The notes: a model not told the origin generated them from the letters alone. A stretch of DNA of 64,000 bases from Apibacter raozihei (GCF_004014855.1 NZ_CP034930.1:620001-684000), one strand, 5' to 3'. Shown: positions 54,676 through 64,000, numbered from the stretch's first letter. A program made the numbers and translations.

Positions 54676-55309
54676 TAGCCTCCAATAACTGATTAGTCTG
54701 ACTGAAAGGTTTAGAGCCAAAAAAGCCTCTGTGTGCAGATAATGGAGACGGATGTACCGATTTTATTATAAAGTGCTTATTTGTATCTATAAGATTTATT
54801 TTCTGCTGAGCGTAACTTCCCCACAGTACAAATACAATATTTTCTTTTTCATCTGAAATCTTTTCAATGACTGAATCCGTAAAAGTTTCCCAGCCCTTTT
54901 TTTGATGAGAGCCTGCTTCATGCGCCCTGACCGTTAAAGTAGCATTTAGTAAAAAAACCCCTTGTTCTGCCCAGGAAGTTAAATTCCCTGATTTTAAATC
55001 AATTTCTAAATCAGTTTTTAATTCGGACATTATATTTCTTAATGAAGGTGGAAAAGCAATTCCTTCTGGAACCGAAAAGCATAAGCCCATCGCCTGACCT
55101 ACGCCATGATAGGGATCCTGTCCTAATATAACAACTTTTACCCGATTGAAAGGGGTAAGGTCAAAAGCTTTAAAAATATCTTTACCTTTAGGAAAGCAGG
55201 TATAAGTATTATATTCATTTTTAACAAATTCAATTAATGAAGTAAAATACGGTTTTTCAAATTCGGAAGCCAGAATTTTTTTCCATGAAGGTTCTATTTT
55301 TATATCCAT
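54650..55309 (-). CDS. ung: Uracil-DNA glycosylase (family 1)
   Basis: A 219-residue protein of standard length. GQDPYHG contains the catalytic Asp and water-activating residues, LCFSVP stacks on uracil, FVLWGSYAQ follows and HPSPLSAHRGFFGSKPF is the His-Pro-Ser minor groove loop. It removes uracil from DNA as the first step of base excision repair. All motifs are intact. The last codons overlap a terminator. Confidence 0.96.
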   Translation of the reverse strand: MDIKIEPSWKKILASEFEKPYFTSLIEFVKNEYNTYTCFPKGKDIFKAFDLTPFNRVKVVILGQDPYHGVGQAMGLCFSVPEGIAFPPSLRNIMSELKTDLEIDLKSGNLTSWAEQGVFLLNATLTVRAHEAGSHQKKGWETFTDSVIEKISDEKENIVFVLWGSYAQQKINLIDTNKHFIIKSVHPSPLSAHRGFFGSKPFSQTNQLLEAKKITPIHW

Positions 55310-55351
55310 ACACTTTTATAAGCTAAAGTAAAACATATTTTTTTAAAAAAG

Positions 55352-57244
55352 TCAATTTATAGAATATGTATTGAAATTTAATAACTTAATCCTATCTTCT
55401 GATAGTAGTTCCTGCAAGTACTCATGAATCTCGGCTACCGAATTGGAATCAAATTCTGTATATATATCTTCTCGGGTCCTTGGCTCAATACATATAAAAT
55501 TTAAGAGTTCATTCAAAGATAATTTGGGTTTGTTTTTTTGTATGCAAACATCACATTTACCACAATCATGTTTAGCCCTTTCTCCGAAATATCCTAATAT
55601 GAGCCTCATTCTGCAATGTTTTTTATTCTGAATAAAAAACTCAAGTTCCCTAAACTTATATAGCTTATTTTCCTGAATCTGGCGGAATTTATTCCAATAA
55701 TCCTCTAAAATAAGTGTATCACTTCTGGGTATGAGGAAATATATTTTTTGCCTGTTTCCATCTACATAACTAATATCTCCCGTTAAATTGTATTTTATAA
55801 AGGTACTGTGAAGATGCTCGTAAGAAATCCCTAGTGTTTCAGATAATTTTTTTTCATTAATTTTAACCTGATATGAAAAAACACCGGTGATAATTCTGGC
55901 AATTTTTTCCATAAGAAATGAATCTTTGCCAAATGAATGGTAATCTAATCTTTCAACAGGAAATTTCAACTGAATTAAACTATCGGATGTATCATACTTC
56001 CACTGCAAAACTCCAGAATTATTTAAATATTCCAAGACGGAAATAATTTTACTTTGAGAAAGCTCTGTTCTTTTCTGAAATTCCTGTAAATCAAAATCAA
56101 AAATATTTTCAGGCAATTCGTTAGGAGCTATACCGTAAAAGGAATACAGGTAACGGACAATCTTATTATAATCTGCACGTGTAGGTATTGAAGAAGTTAA
56201 AACCGATGAAATATCGGAAAATTCACTTTCTGACCAAAACAGGAAAGCAAAAGATAAATTTCCATCTCTACCTGCTCTACCCACTTCCTGGTAGTAATTT
56301 TCTAATGAATAAGGAGGAGAAAGATGGATAACTAGTCTTACATTTTCTTTATCAATTCCCATTCCGAAAGCATTAGTTGATATTAATACTTTTGAATCAC
56401 TGCTCGTCCATTCTTTTTGTTTTTTCACTTTCTCGTGAGCAGGTAATCCAGCATGAAAAAAATCTACATCAAAACCTTTGCTTTTCAAAAGCTGAGATAA
56501 ATTTCTGGTTTCATTACGCGTTCTGCAATAAATAATTCCTGAGCCTCTATATTTTTTTAATACCCTTTCAATCTGGCCAATTTTATCCTGAGTATTAACT
56601 ATTTGCAAAGCCAGATTTTTTCTTTCGTATGACTTTTTATAAAGCTGTACATCTTTAAGATTCAACTTTTTAATAATTTCCCCTAAAACCTTTTCAGTAG
56701 CAGTGGCAGTTAATGCCATGCAAGGTGTCTGATAACCAATATATTTTCTAAAATCTTCAATTTGCTGATAAGAGGGTCTAAAATCATTTCCCCATTCCGA
56801 AATACAATGGGCCTCATCAACTGCCAAAAAAGAAATTTCAATATCCTTAACTATCTCAAGAAAAGTACGGTTTAGCAGTCTTTCGGGTGATACATATAAT
56901 AATTTTAATTCTCCATTCCTTAAGCTTGTGAATGAAGCTGTCTGTTGTTCAGCCGTCTGATCTGAAGAAATGTAGGCGGCAGGAACTTTTCTTTTTTTTA
57001 ATTGAAATACCTGATCTTTAATAAGTGCCAATAAAGGAGAAACTACTATACAGGTTCCTTGTCCCATCAGCGCCGGAACCTGGTAACAAATTGATTTCCC
57101 CGCCCCGGTCGGTAAAAGAGCTATGGTATCATTGCCTTCCAAAATACTTACAATAATTTCTTTTTGTGGATCTCTAAAATTCTGATATCCCCAATATAAT
57201 TGTAATATTTTATTTGGCATTGAAAAATCCATCAAGGCAGACAT
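55352..57244 (-). CDS. recQ: RecQ-family ATP-dependent DNA helicase
   Basis: A 630-residue helicase. Motif I TGAGKS near residue 43, DEAH box AVDEAHCISEWG near 142, TATATE, and the second RecA domain with YYQEVGRAGRDG. The zinc-binding site uses CRMRLILGYFG then CGKCDVC, followed by a winged helix. The HRDC domain of E. coli RecQ is not evident, making it the short form. Start at 57244 is supported by a -7 element TATATTTG on - (57261-57268) that gives a 10-nt leader; Met9 is also possible. Confidence 0.93.
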   Translation of the reverse strand: MSALMDFSMPNKILQLYWGYQNFRDPQKEIIVSILEGNDTIALLPTGAGKSICYQVPALMGQGTCIVVSPLLALIKDQVFQLKKRKVPAAYISSDQTAEQQTASFTSLRNGELKLLYVSPERLLNRTFLEIVKDIEISFLAVDEAHCISEWGNDFRPSYQQIEDFRKYIGYQTPCMALTATATEKVLGEIIKKLNLKDVQLYKKSYERKNLALQIVNTQDKIGQIERVLKKYRGSGIIYCRTRNETRNLSQLLKSKGFDVDFFHAGLPAHEKVKKQKEWTSSDSKVLISTNAFGMGIDKENVRLVIHLSPPYSLENYYQEVGRAGRDGNLSFAFLFWSESEFSDISSVLTSSIPTRADYNKIVRYLYSFYGIAPNELPENIFDFDLQEFQKRTELSQSKIISVLEYLNNSGVLQWKYDTSDSLIQLKFPVERLDYHSFGKDSFLMEKIARIITGVFSYQVKINEKKLSETLGISYEHLHSTFIKYNLTGDISYVDGNRQKIYFLIPRSDTLILEDYWNKFRQIQENKLYKFRELEFFIQNKKHCRMRLILGYFGERAKHDCGKCDVCIQKNKPKLSLNELLNFICIEPRTREDIYTEFDSNSVAEIHEYLQELLSEDRIKLLNFNTYSIN

Positions 57245-57470
57245 TTGGTATTTACTCTCACAAATATATTAAAATCTTAACATTTACATTTTTTTAATTC
57301 TTTTTTCTGTTAATTGTTTACCTTATATTTTCGTAATTTCAGTTCAGGCTTCAATTCAAAAAATTGTCTAACACAATTATTCCCAAATAAAAAAATTATC
57401 TTTGCGTAACAAAATAATGAATTATTATACTTATTAATTATAGTATTAAAAAAACAGAAATAAACTGGTC

Positions 57471-58595
57471 ATGAAAAATAAAGCTCTTAAGATTACTTTG
57501 CTAATTATTTTTTTGCTACTTTTAATCTACAGCCTATGGTATGTCATCAAAACCAATACCCAGGAAAATGCGGAGTATACAACTGAGACGCCAGTAATAA
57601 CGACTATTGAGCAAAAAGCGATAGCTACCGGAAAAATAAATCCAAAAGAAAAAATTGATATAAAACCCAATATCTCCGGAATTATAAAAGAAGTATTTGT
57701 CAAAGAGGGTGATGAAATAAAAGTAGGAGAACTTATAGCCACTATAAGGGTAGTTCCTGTGGTAGCATCCGTCAATACGGCAATGCAATCAATTAATTCA
57801 GCTAAAATTCAGCTAAATAACCAACAAAGAATTTTTAACCGTCAAAAATTACTTTATAGTCAGGGAGTTATTTCTCAACAGGAATATGAAAGTTCGGAAA
57901 CCGAGTATAAAATGGCTCAACAAACTTTAAAACAAGCCCAACAGGAATATGAAATAGCCAGAACCGGTATTGCACCCGGACTTGAAGATCTAGCCAGTAT
58001 TCAAATTCGTTCCACAGCTAATGGTATTGCTCTGGAAGTACCTGTAGAAGTAGGAGACCAGGTAATTGAGGCTAATACTTTTAACGCAGGAACCACTATT
58101 GCGTCAGTAGCAGATACAAGTAAAATGATTTTTGAGGGAAAAGTTGATGAATCTGATGCTGGAAAAATGACAGAAGGAATGCCATTAAAAATTGTAATAG
58201 GCGCATTACGGGATAAAAGTATTGATGGTAAACTTTCTTTTATTTCTCCACAAGGAAAAGAAGAAAACGGGGCTGTTAAGTATGAAATCAAAGCCGATAT
58301 TTTAAAACCTGAAAATGTTACCATCAGAGCAGGCTATAGCGCTAATGCTGAAGTAATATTAAATGAAAGAAAAAATATACTTGCTGTAAGAGAAGCTCTT
58401 ATACAGTATGAAAATGATAAACCGTTTGTTGAAATTTTACAGCCTAATAATAAATTTAAAAAAGTTTTTATAAAACTTGGCCTTTCAGACGGTCTTTTTG
58501 TTGAGGTTCAGGGCATCAACAAAACCGATAAGATTAAAATATGGAATCCTAGCGAATCAGATACGGATAAAAACAATAATAATCAGCAAGAGTAA
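57471..58595 (+). CDS. HlyD/MacA-type periplasmic adaptor (efflux, orphan)
   Basis: A 374-residue membrane-fusion protein: N-terminal helix (about 7-26), lipoyl half-motifs (GKINPKEKIDIKPNISG and VEVGDQVI), a coiled-coil hairpin (about 95-160) and a beta-barrel domain (VDESDAGKMTEGMPLKI). The pattern fits MacA-like adaptors. A MacB-type ABC pump normally follows, but the next gene is dnaG, 196 nt on and in the same direction, so its pump must be encoded elsewhere. The -7 element TATCTTTG lies 67 nt upstream. Confidence 0.82.
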   Translation: MKNKALKITLLIIFLLLLIYSLWYVIKTNTQENAEYTTETPVITTIEQKAIATGKINPKEKIDIKPNISGIIKEVFVKEGDEIKVGELIATIRVVPVVASVNTAMQSINSAKIQLNNQQRIFNRQKLLYSQGVISQQEYESSETEYKMAQQTLKQAQQEYEIARTGIAPGLEDLASIQIRSTANGIALEVPVEVGDQVIEANTFNAGTTIASVADTSKMIFEGKVDESDAGKMTEGMPLKIVIGALRDKSIDGKLSFISPQGKEENGAVKYEIKADILKPENVTIRAGYSANAEVILNERKNILAVREALIQYENDKPFVEILQPNNKFKKVFIKLGLSDGLFVEVQGINKTDKIKIWNPSESDTDKNNNNQQE

Positions 58596-58778
58596 TATTA
58601 AACAAAATATTTAAACCTCTATTGATAATCAGACAATAATCTTTGTTGCGATAAATTTTCAGGCCATAGTTGTCAAAAATTACACTTAGCCATCTGGCTA
58701 ATTTGTCCACTATAATTTAACTATTCTTGTATTATATTGAGTTTACTTATCAAATTTAGAATCTAATTATAAATAATG

Positions 58779-58786
58779 TATTTTTG
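58779..58786 (+). promoter_or_regulatory. -7 element of dnaG (near-leaderless start)
   Basis: TATTTTTG fits TAnnTTTG, with TTTA as a weak -33 element 20 nt upstream. The predicted start would fall at or next to the ATG at 58792. Confidence 0.4.
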
Positions 58787-58791
58787 TATTT

Positions 58792-60726
58792 ATGATTTCT
58801 AAAGAAACTATAGATAAAATTTTCTCAACAGCCCGGGTTGAAGAAGTTATTTCCGATTTTGTAAATCTAAAAAAATCTGGAAGTAATTATAAAGGTTTAA
58901 GTCCTTTTGTTGATGAAAAATCACCTTCTTTTATGGTTTCGCCTGCTAAGCAAATATGGAAAGATTTTTCTTCAGGAAAAGGCGGAAATGTGGTAACCTT
59001 TATTATGGAGCAGGAGCATTATACCTATCCTGAAGCATTAAAATATTTAGCCAAAAAATATAACATTGAGATTGAAGATGATTTGGCAGAGCTTTCCGAA
59101 GATCAAAAGGAACTTCGGCTCAATAAAGAAAGTTTATACCAGTTATCCGAAGTAGCAAATGAATATTTTCAGGATCAACTTTGGAATTCGGAAGAAGGTC
59201 AAAACATTGCATTATCTTATTTTAATGAAAGGGAGTTAAGAGGAGAAATTATTAAATTATTTCAATTGGGATACTCTCCCAAAAATAAAAATTCTTTTTC
59301 ACAATTTGCCTCAGATAAGGGATATAAAAAAGAAATTCTGGAACAATCAGGTCTTAGTATATTCAGAGAGGATTACATTCTGGGCATAGATCGATTTCGA
59401 GAGAGGGTTATCTTCCCTATTCACAGTTTTTCCGGAAGAGTTTTAGGTTTTGGTGGACGTATTTTACAAAATAATGCAAAAACTGCTAAATATCTTAATT
59501 CCCCGGAAAGTGAAATTTACCATAAAAGTAAAATATTATATGGTTTATTTCAGGCAAAATCGCATATAACTAAAGAAGACAATTGCTTTTTGGTAGAGGG
59601 ATATATGGACGTAATCTCTCTTCATCAAAACGGGATAAAAAATGTAGTAGCATCTTCAGGAACTTCTTTAACCGTAGATCAGATCCGATTAATTAAACGA
59701 CTTACGGATAATATAACCATTTTATATGATGGAGATCCTGCCGGAATTAAAGCTTCGTTTCGAGGAATTGATATGATTCTGGAACAGGATATGAATGTTC
59801 GAGTTCTTCTCTTTCCGGACGGAGAAGATCCCGATAGTTTCTCACGTTCTCACACATCTGAAGAACTTTCTGAATTTTTTAAAGAAAATGTTAAAGATTT
59901 TATACAGTTTAAGACGGATGTATTATTAAAAGAAACTAAGGGAGATCCCATTAAAAAGGCAGGCCTTATCAGAGATATTGTTGGTAGTATAGCTTTGATT
60001 AAAAACCTTATCCAAAGAGAAATTTACGTTAAAGAATGTTCAAGGTTATTAGATATTTCAGAACAGGTTCTGTTTAGTGAACTTGCCCAGATTACGCAAC
60101 AAAACACTCAATCTCATACAAATGAGTTTCGAAAAGAGCTAAAACTTCAGCCTGTAGAATCTGCAAAAAAGGAAGAGGTTGATTTTACTTATAAAATCGA
60201 AGAAGACATTCTTGATTTAATGCTTTCTTTTGGGAATTATGAAATACTGATCAATTACATGGAAGATGAAGAACCTTATAAAACAACCATTATAGAGGAA
60301 ATAGTTCAGCGTTTTCGTGAAGATGACATTCAGTTTTCCATAGATTTTTATAATAAAGTGTTTGCAGATATTGTTGAAGGAATAGAAAATAATGAATTAC
60401 GAACAGGCGATTTTTTTGTTAAATCGGAAGACGAAGAATTTACAAGATTCGCAGCAGAAAAAATGTTAAAAAAACATTTCATTAGTGAAAACTGGCAGGT
60501 AAAGGAAATTTTTGTTCCTACACTGGAGCAAAATCTTTCCAAAAACACCAGAGATGTCGTTTTAAAATACAAAGCTCTGAAAATTCTCGAAATGAAAAAA
60601 AAATTGGCAGGAGAGCTTTCTGAAAGTGAACTCACAGAAGACAGAAGGGTTGATATATTTAAGCAGATTATGAATCTTGATAAGTTGCTGAAACAAATTC
60701 ATGGATTGGAAAACCGAATCATCTGA
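58792..60726 (+). CDS. dnaG: DNA primase without zinc ligands
   Basis: A 644-residue protein with the DnaG layout: CHC2-like N-terminal domain (1-100), TOPRIM domain with VEGYMDVISLHQNG (Glu) and LYDGDPAG (Asp-x-Asp) near 315, and the C-terminal helicase-binding part. In the N-terminal domain the usual Cys-His-Cys-Cys ligands read Ser37, Val40, Asp58 and Ser61 (KGLSPFV, WKDFSSGKGG), so the zinc site is lost although the fold motif stays. As far as I recall this is shared by Flavobacteriia. It still makes RNA primers for the replisome. Confidence 0.95.
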   Translation: MISKETIDKIFSTARVEEVISDFVNLKKSGSNYKGLSPFVDEKSPSFMVSPAKQIWKDFSSGKGGNVVTFIMEQEHYTYPEALKYLAKKYNIEIEDDLAELSEDQKELRLNKESLYQLSEVANEYFQDQLWNSEEGQNIALSYFNERELRGEIIKLFQLGYSPKNKNSFSQFASDKGYKKEILEQSGLSIFREDYILGIDRFRERVIFPIHSFSGRVLGFGGRILQNNAKTAKYLNSPESEIYHKSKILYGLFQAKSHITKEDNCFLVEGYMDVISLHQNGIKNVVASSGTSLTVDQIRLIKRLTDNITILYDGDPAGIKASFRGIDMILEQDMNVRVLLFPDGEDPDSFSRSHTSEELSEFFKENVKDFIQFKTDVLLKETKGDPIKKAGLIRDIVGSIALIKNLIQREIYVKECSRLLDISEQVLFSELAQITQQNTQSHTNEFRKELKLQPVESAKKEEVDFTYKIEEDILDLMLSFGNYEILINYMEDEEPYKTTIIEEIVQRFREDDIQFSIDFYNKVFADIVEGIENNELRTGDFFVKSEDEEFTRFAAEKMLKKHFISENWQVKEIFVPTLEQNLSKNTRDVVLKYKALKILEMKKKLAGELSESELTEDRRVDIFKQIMNLDKLLKQIHGLENRII

Positions 60727-60833
60727 CAAAGTTCATATAAAGCTTAAATAAAATTAATTCTTGAGTTACAATTCTGTTAATATAAAAATCAATATATTTG
60801 CCACAGAAAAGAAAGTAAACTAAAAATAAAACT

Positions 60834-61475
60834 ATGGGTATTAGTGCATTTTTTAGATTATTTCAACCGAAAGATAAAGTATTTTATAGTTTGTTTGAAC
60901 AGGTTGCAGATAATTTAACCGCTATGTCGAAAGACATGGTGGAAGGAATGAAATCACCAGACACAATCACGGAAGCGTTCTACAATAAAATGGAACACTA
61001 TGAACATGAAAATGATAAATTAACACATAACATTTTTATTGAGTTAGGAAAAAACTTTATTACTCCTTTTGATAGAGAAGATATACATCAGCTAGCCTCT
61101 TCTTTGGATGATATTGCCGATTTCATATATGCTTCTTCCAAGTACACACTACTTTATAAGTCTCCTTACATCTCAGCTTACTCTACGTTTGCGAATCTTA
61201 TAAATGACAGTACCTTGGAGCTTAAGAAAGCAATTTACAATATGCGTGATTTTAAAAAACCTAAAGAGGTTCTTGTCTCTTGTGTAGAAATCAATCGTAT
61301 TGAAAATGTAGCAGATGATGTTTTCAGTAAGGAACTCAGTGCTTTATTTGAAAGTAAAAAAGATGTATTGGATATTATCAAGATAAAAAATGTTTTGGAA
61401 TATTTAGAAGATGTTACCGACAAATGTGAAGAATCAGCTAACATTATCGAATCTATTTTAGTTAAATATTCTTAA
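60834..61475 (+). CDS. DUF47 family protein (PhoU-like, phosphate transport)
   Basis: A 213-residue all-helical protein of the PhoU-like DUF47 family (FFRLFQPKDKVFYSLFEQ at the N-terminus, DREDIHQLASSLDDIADFI in the middle). It is 9 nt upstream of the PiT transporter and is thought to regulate it. A -7 element TATATTTG at 60793-60800 precedes it. Confidence 0.88.
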   Translation: MGISAFFRLFQPKDKVFYSLFEQVADNLTAMSKDMVEGMKSPDTITEAFYNKMEHYEHENDKLTHNIFIELGKNFITPFDREDIHQLASSLDDIADFIYASSKYTLLYKSPYISAYSTFANLINDSTLELKKAIYNMRDFKKPKEVLVSCVEINRIENVADDVFSKELSALFESKKDVLDIIKIKNVLEYLEDVTDKCEESANIIESILVKYS

Positions 61476-61484
61476 GTAACTCCC

Positions 61485-62549
61485 ATGACTTTACTTATTA
61501 CTATCGTAGTATTAGCCTTAATATTCGATTATATTAACGGATTTCACGATGCGGCAAATTCGATTGCAACTATTGTTTCAACAAAAGTTTTAACTCCCTT
61601 TCAGGCAGTTCTTTGGGCAGCATTTTTTAACTTTGTTGCCTATTTTGTTTCCCTGCATATTATTGGAGAATTCAAAATAGGAAATACTATAGCTAAATCT
61701 GTGCACGAAAACTTTATTACACTTGAAGTAATTTTTTCTGGACTTGTAGCCGCAATCATCTGGAATTTATTTACCTGGTGGGCAGGGATTCCATCTTCTT
61801 CATCTCATACGCTTATTGGTGGCTTTATAGGAGCAGCTATTGCGCATATTGGAGGTTTCAGCGAAGCGGGTCAGGCCGTTATCAATTATCCGGTAGTTAT
61901 TCCTATTATCCTGTTTATTTTCATAGCCCCTTTTGTAGGTATGGTTATGTCTTCCATAATTACTTTAATAATTATAAACATTTGCCGAAAGGCAAATCCT
62001 TTTAAAGCAGATCAATGGTTTAAAAGGCTTCAGCTGGTTTCTTCAGCCGCATTTAGCATAGGACACGGAGGGAACGATGCTCAAAAAGTAATGGGTATCA
62101 TTGGTGCCGCATTTATTTTTTATGAAGTAAACGTGGTCCATGCCGCTGAATATGTTAATCTGTCTGCGACAGAACGCTTTCAGCATTTTACTGCAGATTA
62201 TTGGTGGGTACCCATCAGCAGTTTTATAGCTATCGCTTTAGGAACTATGTCCGGTGGCTGGAAAATTGTTAAAACTATGGGAACTCGTATTACTAAAGTT
62301 ACTCCTTTGGAGGGTGTTGCAGCGGAAACTTCCGGAGCTATAACTTTATTTTTAAGTGAACACTTAGGCATCCCGGTAAGTACTACTCACACTATAACCG
62401 GCTCTATTATTGGAGTGGGATTGGTAAAAAGAGTTTCAGCAGTTCGCTGGGGAATTACTATAAAGTTATTGTGGGCTTGGGTCTTAACCATTCCAGTAAG
62501 TGCTGTATTAGCTATGATAGTATATTGGTTTGTAAGTCTTTTTATGTAA
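61485..62549 (+). CDS. pit: PiT-family inorganic phosphate transporter
   Basis: A 354-residue membrane protein with about ten helices. The PiT signature GFHDAANSIAT occurs near residue 20 and its second copy GHGGNDAQKVMG near 196, with SSSHTLIGG and PVSTTHTITG repeats. It imports phosphate with a cation. Cotranscribed with the DUF47 gene. Its stop codon abuts the stop of tadA on the other strand without a gap. Confidence 0.95.
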   Translation: MTLLITIVVLALIFDYINGFHDAANSIATIVSTKVLTPFQAVLWAAFFNFVAYFVSLHIIGEFKIGNTIAKSVHENFITLEVIFSGLVAAIIWNLFTWWAGIPSSSSHTLIGGFIGAAIAHIGGFSEAGQAVINYPVVIPIILFIFIAPFVGMVMSSIITLIIINICRKANPFKADQWFKRLQLVSSAAFSIGHGGNDAQKVMGIIGAAFIFYEVNVVHAAEYVNLSATERFQHFTADYWWVPISSFIAIALGTMSGGWKIVKTMGTRITKVTPLEGVAAETSGAITLFLSEHLGIPVSTTHTITGSIIGVGLVKRVSAVRWGITIKLLWAWVLTIPVSAVLAMIVYWFVSLFM

Positions 62550-62984
62550 TTACATTCTCTTAGATCTGAAAAAATCCTGTAGTAATTGTGAACATTCATC
62601 TTCAAGTATACCGAAAACATATTCTGTCTTAGGATGTAGTTGTATTCCCTGAGAAATAAATCCTCTTTTTTTATCTGAAGCTCCAGTAACTACCCGGCTG
62701 ATTTGGGACCAGTATAATGCACCGGCACACATGACACAAGGTTCCAGAGTTACGTATAAAGTACAGCCGTGCAAATATTTTGCTCCCAAATAATTACTTG
62801 CCGAAGTTATCGCCTGCATTTCTGCGTGTGCAGTTACATCTGTAAGAATTTCACTTAAATTATGTGTTTTAGCCAGTATTTTATTATTTGCTACAATAAC
62901 CGCTCCTACAGGAACTTCATCTTTTTCATAAGCTTCTTTTGCTTGCTGTAAAGCAATTTTCATATAATTCTCATCCGTAAACAT
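62550..62984 (-). CDS. tadA: tRNA-specific adenosine deaminase or related nucleoside deaminase
   Basis: A 144-residue zinc deaminase. HAEMQAI carries the first zinc ligand and catalytic Glu, PCVMCAGAL gives the two Cys ligands. Length and KDEVPVGAVIVANNKIL fit TadA, which makes inosine at the wobble base of tRNA-Arg, though guanine deaminases look alike. Followed upstream by the channel gene after 2 nt. Confidence 0.88.
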   Translation of the reverse strand: MFTDENYMKIALQQAKEAYEKDEVPVGAVIVANNKILAKTHNLSEILTDVTAHAEMQAITSASNYLGAKYLHGCTLYVTLEPCVMCAGALYWSQISRVVTGASDKKRGFISQGIQLHPKTEYVFGILEDECSQLLQDFFRSKRM

Positions 62985-62986
62985 CT

Positions 62987-63907
62987 TTATGATTTTTTCT
63001 CTTGCTTTTTATTAACTTCATCCTCTGCCGGTTCATTTAGTAAGTGTCCGCAACGTTTACAATAAATGGCATCAATTTCATGATTTTCAGCCATACAGTA
63101 GCGACATATCTGCGTATTCATGAGAGAGTTTTTATTCCGTCTGTATTCTACGGAAATTAAACCCGCCGGTACGGAAATAATAGAATAACCTAAAATCATT
63201 ATCCCTGAGGCAATAATTTTCCCTAATATTGTAACAGGCGCAACATCTCCGTACCCAACTGTAGTTAAAGTAACTATTGCCCAATACATAGATTGCGGAA
63301 TGCTTGAAAAGCTTTCCCGATTGTGTCCTCCTTCGATCACATACATTAATGCGCCTAATATCAGGGTGGTAATTAATATAAAATACAGAAACACAAAAAT
63401 TTTCCTTTTACTGTTACGCAAAGAAATAAGAATCATGTTACTTTCGTCTACATAATTTCCTAATTTTAAAACTCTGAAAATTCTTAACAATCTTAAAATA
63501 CGTATAATTGCTAGATAGTGAGATTGTATAAAAATAATGCTAAGGTATGTAGGCACAATGGATAATAAATCTATAATTCCATAAAAGCTAACCACATATT
63601 TTTTAGGATTTTTAACACTAATAAGCCTTAAGGCATATTCAATAGTAAAGGATATTGTCACCCACCAGTCCAGAATATAAAGCCAGAAACCAATTTTGTT
63701 ATTTATCCCTCTTACACTTTCTAACATGATAATCAGTGTACTTAATGTGATAAAAAACAAAAGAAGTACATCAAATATTTTTCCTTTGTATGTGTCTGAT
63801 TCAAAAATAATTTCATGAAGTTCAAATTTCCATTTGGCACTTCCCATTCTTTGTTTTGAATTAGATCCTTCGAAAAAAAATTTTATTCTTTTAAAAAATT
63901 TCATCAC
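62987..63907 (-). CDS. Voltage-gated potassium-channel-type ion transporter with zinc ribbon
   Basis: A 306-residue protein with six helices. The S4-like voltage sensor (LAIIRILRLLRIFRVLKLG) has regularly spaced Arg residues, and TLTTVGYGDVAP is the K+ selectivity filter. After the channel, residues about 262-285 hold CRYCMAE and CKRCGHLL, a probable zinc ribbon, followed by an acidic tail. Ends 2 nt before tadA. Confidence 0.88.
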   Translation of the reverse strand: MMKFFKRIKFFFEGSNSKQRMGSAKWKFELHEIIFESDTYKGKIFDVLLLFFITLSTLIIMLESVRGINNKIGFWLYILDWWVTISFTIEYALRLISVKNPKKYVVSFYGIIDLLSIVPTYLSIIFIQSHYLAIIRILRLLRIFRVLKLGNYVDESNMILISLRNSKRKIFVFLYFILITTLILGALMYVIEGGHNRESFSSIPQSMYWAIVTLTTVGYGDVAPVTILGKIIASGIMILGYSIISVPAGLISVEYRRNKNSLMNTQICRYCMAENHEIDAIYCKRCGHLLNEPAEDEVNKKQEKKS

Positions 63908-64000
63908 AAATCGGAATTATTATAATCAGTTCTGAATAAATTTATTATTTTTCATATTAAATAATAACAAATATAAAAATAAAATAATGTATACTTGGAA

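Noticed and set aside
1-64000. CRISPR arrays, insertion sequences, rRNA, integrases
   Set aside because: No regularly spaced repeats, transposase or recombinase motifs or rRNA sequence were seen.

Overview
The window is AT-rich chromosomal DNA from a member of the Bacteroidota, most likely order Flavobacteriales (a Weeksellaceae- or Flavobacteriaceae-like organism). Evidence: the gliding lipoprotein GldH beside a RicT/PSP1 protein, a fused CcoN-CcoO cbb3 oxidase subunit with CcoS/CcoI/CcoG, type III pantothenate kinase, an OMP-beta-barrel TonB receptor, an LptC lipoprotein, a DnaG primase without zinc ligands, and promoters of the Bacteroidota type (TTTG, about 20 nt, TAnnTTTG). I see no rRNA, CRISPR array, transposase or integrase.

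Layout. 0-4.7 kb: the end of an ABC-transporter ATPase, then two SGNH-hydrolase-like proteins and an AlgI-type MBOAT acyltransferase, a likely exopolysaccharide O-acetylation cassette. 4.8-6.5 kb: hemD-hemE. 6.5-7.1 kb: an ORF-free stretch bounded by two terminators with a promoter-like sequence inside (candidate small RNA). 7.1-24.3 kb: a membrane-bound TPR/HTH regulator, coaX, an M1 peptidase, a TonB receptor, a LysE-type exporter, a secreted peptidase-like lipoprotein, PBP1A, gldH-ricT, a SprT-like protein, manC and an MlaFE-type lipid ABC transporter. 24.4-34.1 kb: the complete cbb3 oxidase locus (ccoI, ccoS, ccoNO, ccoQ, ccoP, ccoG, ccoH, and a SafE-like membrane protein) with a divergent Crp/Fnr-family regulator. 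34.2-38.6 kb: ABC-F ATPase, cation/H+ antiporter, PACE-type transporter, a lysine-rich secreted protein.

38.6-50.4 kb is an accessory block that ends at the 3' side of a tRNA-Phe gene. It holds a broken and an intact GNAT gene, a small XRE regulator, a DUF4280 (PAAR-like) / LysM-lysozyme-like / CHAP-like amidase / lipoprotein module that looks like a secreted cell-wall-degrading effector with its immunity gene, a decayed gene, and a restriction-modification-like pair (N6-adenine methyltransferase plus a PD-(D/E)XK-like protein) behind a frameshifted controller-like HTH gene. The most striking sequence feature is at 42762-42768. There an A_AAA_AAG heptamer, in frame, lies exactly where a -1 shift would fuse the LysM/lysozyme-like protein to the downstream amidase domain in one reading frame of about 942 codons.

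50.5-64 kb returns to core genes: an outer-membrane protein, lptC, a CNNM/CBS membrane protein, ung, recQ, an orphan HlyD-type adaptor, dnaG, a DUF47-PiT phosphate uptake pair, tadA and a voltage-gated K+ channel.

All function calls come from reading motifs and overall family resemblance. No database search was run.
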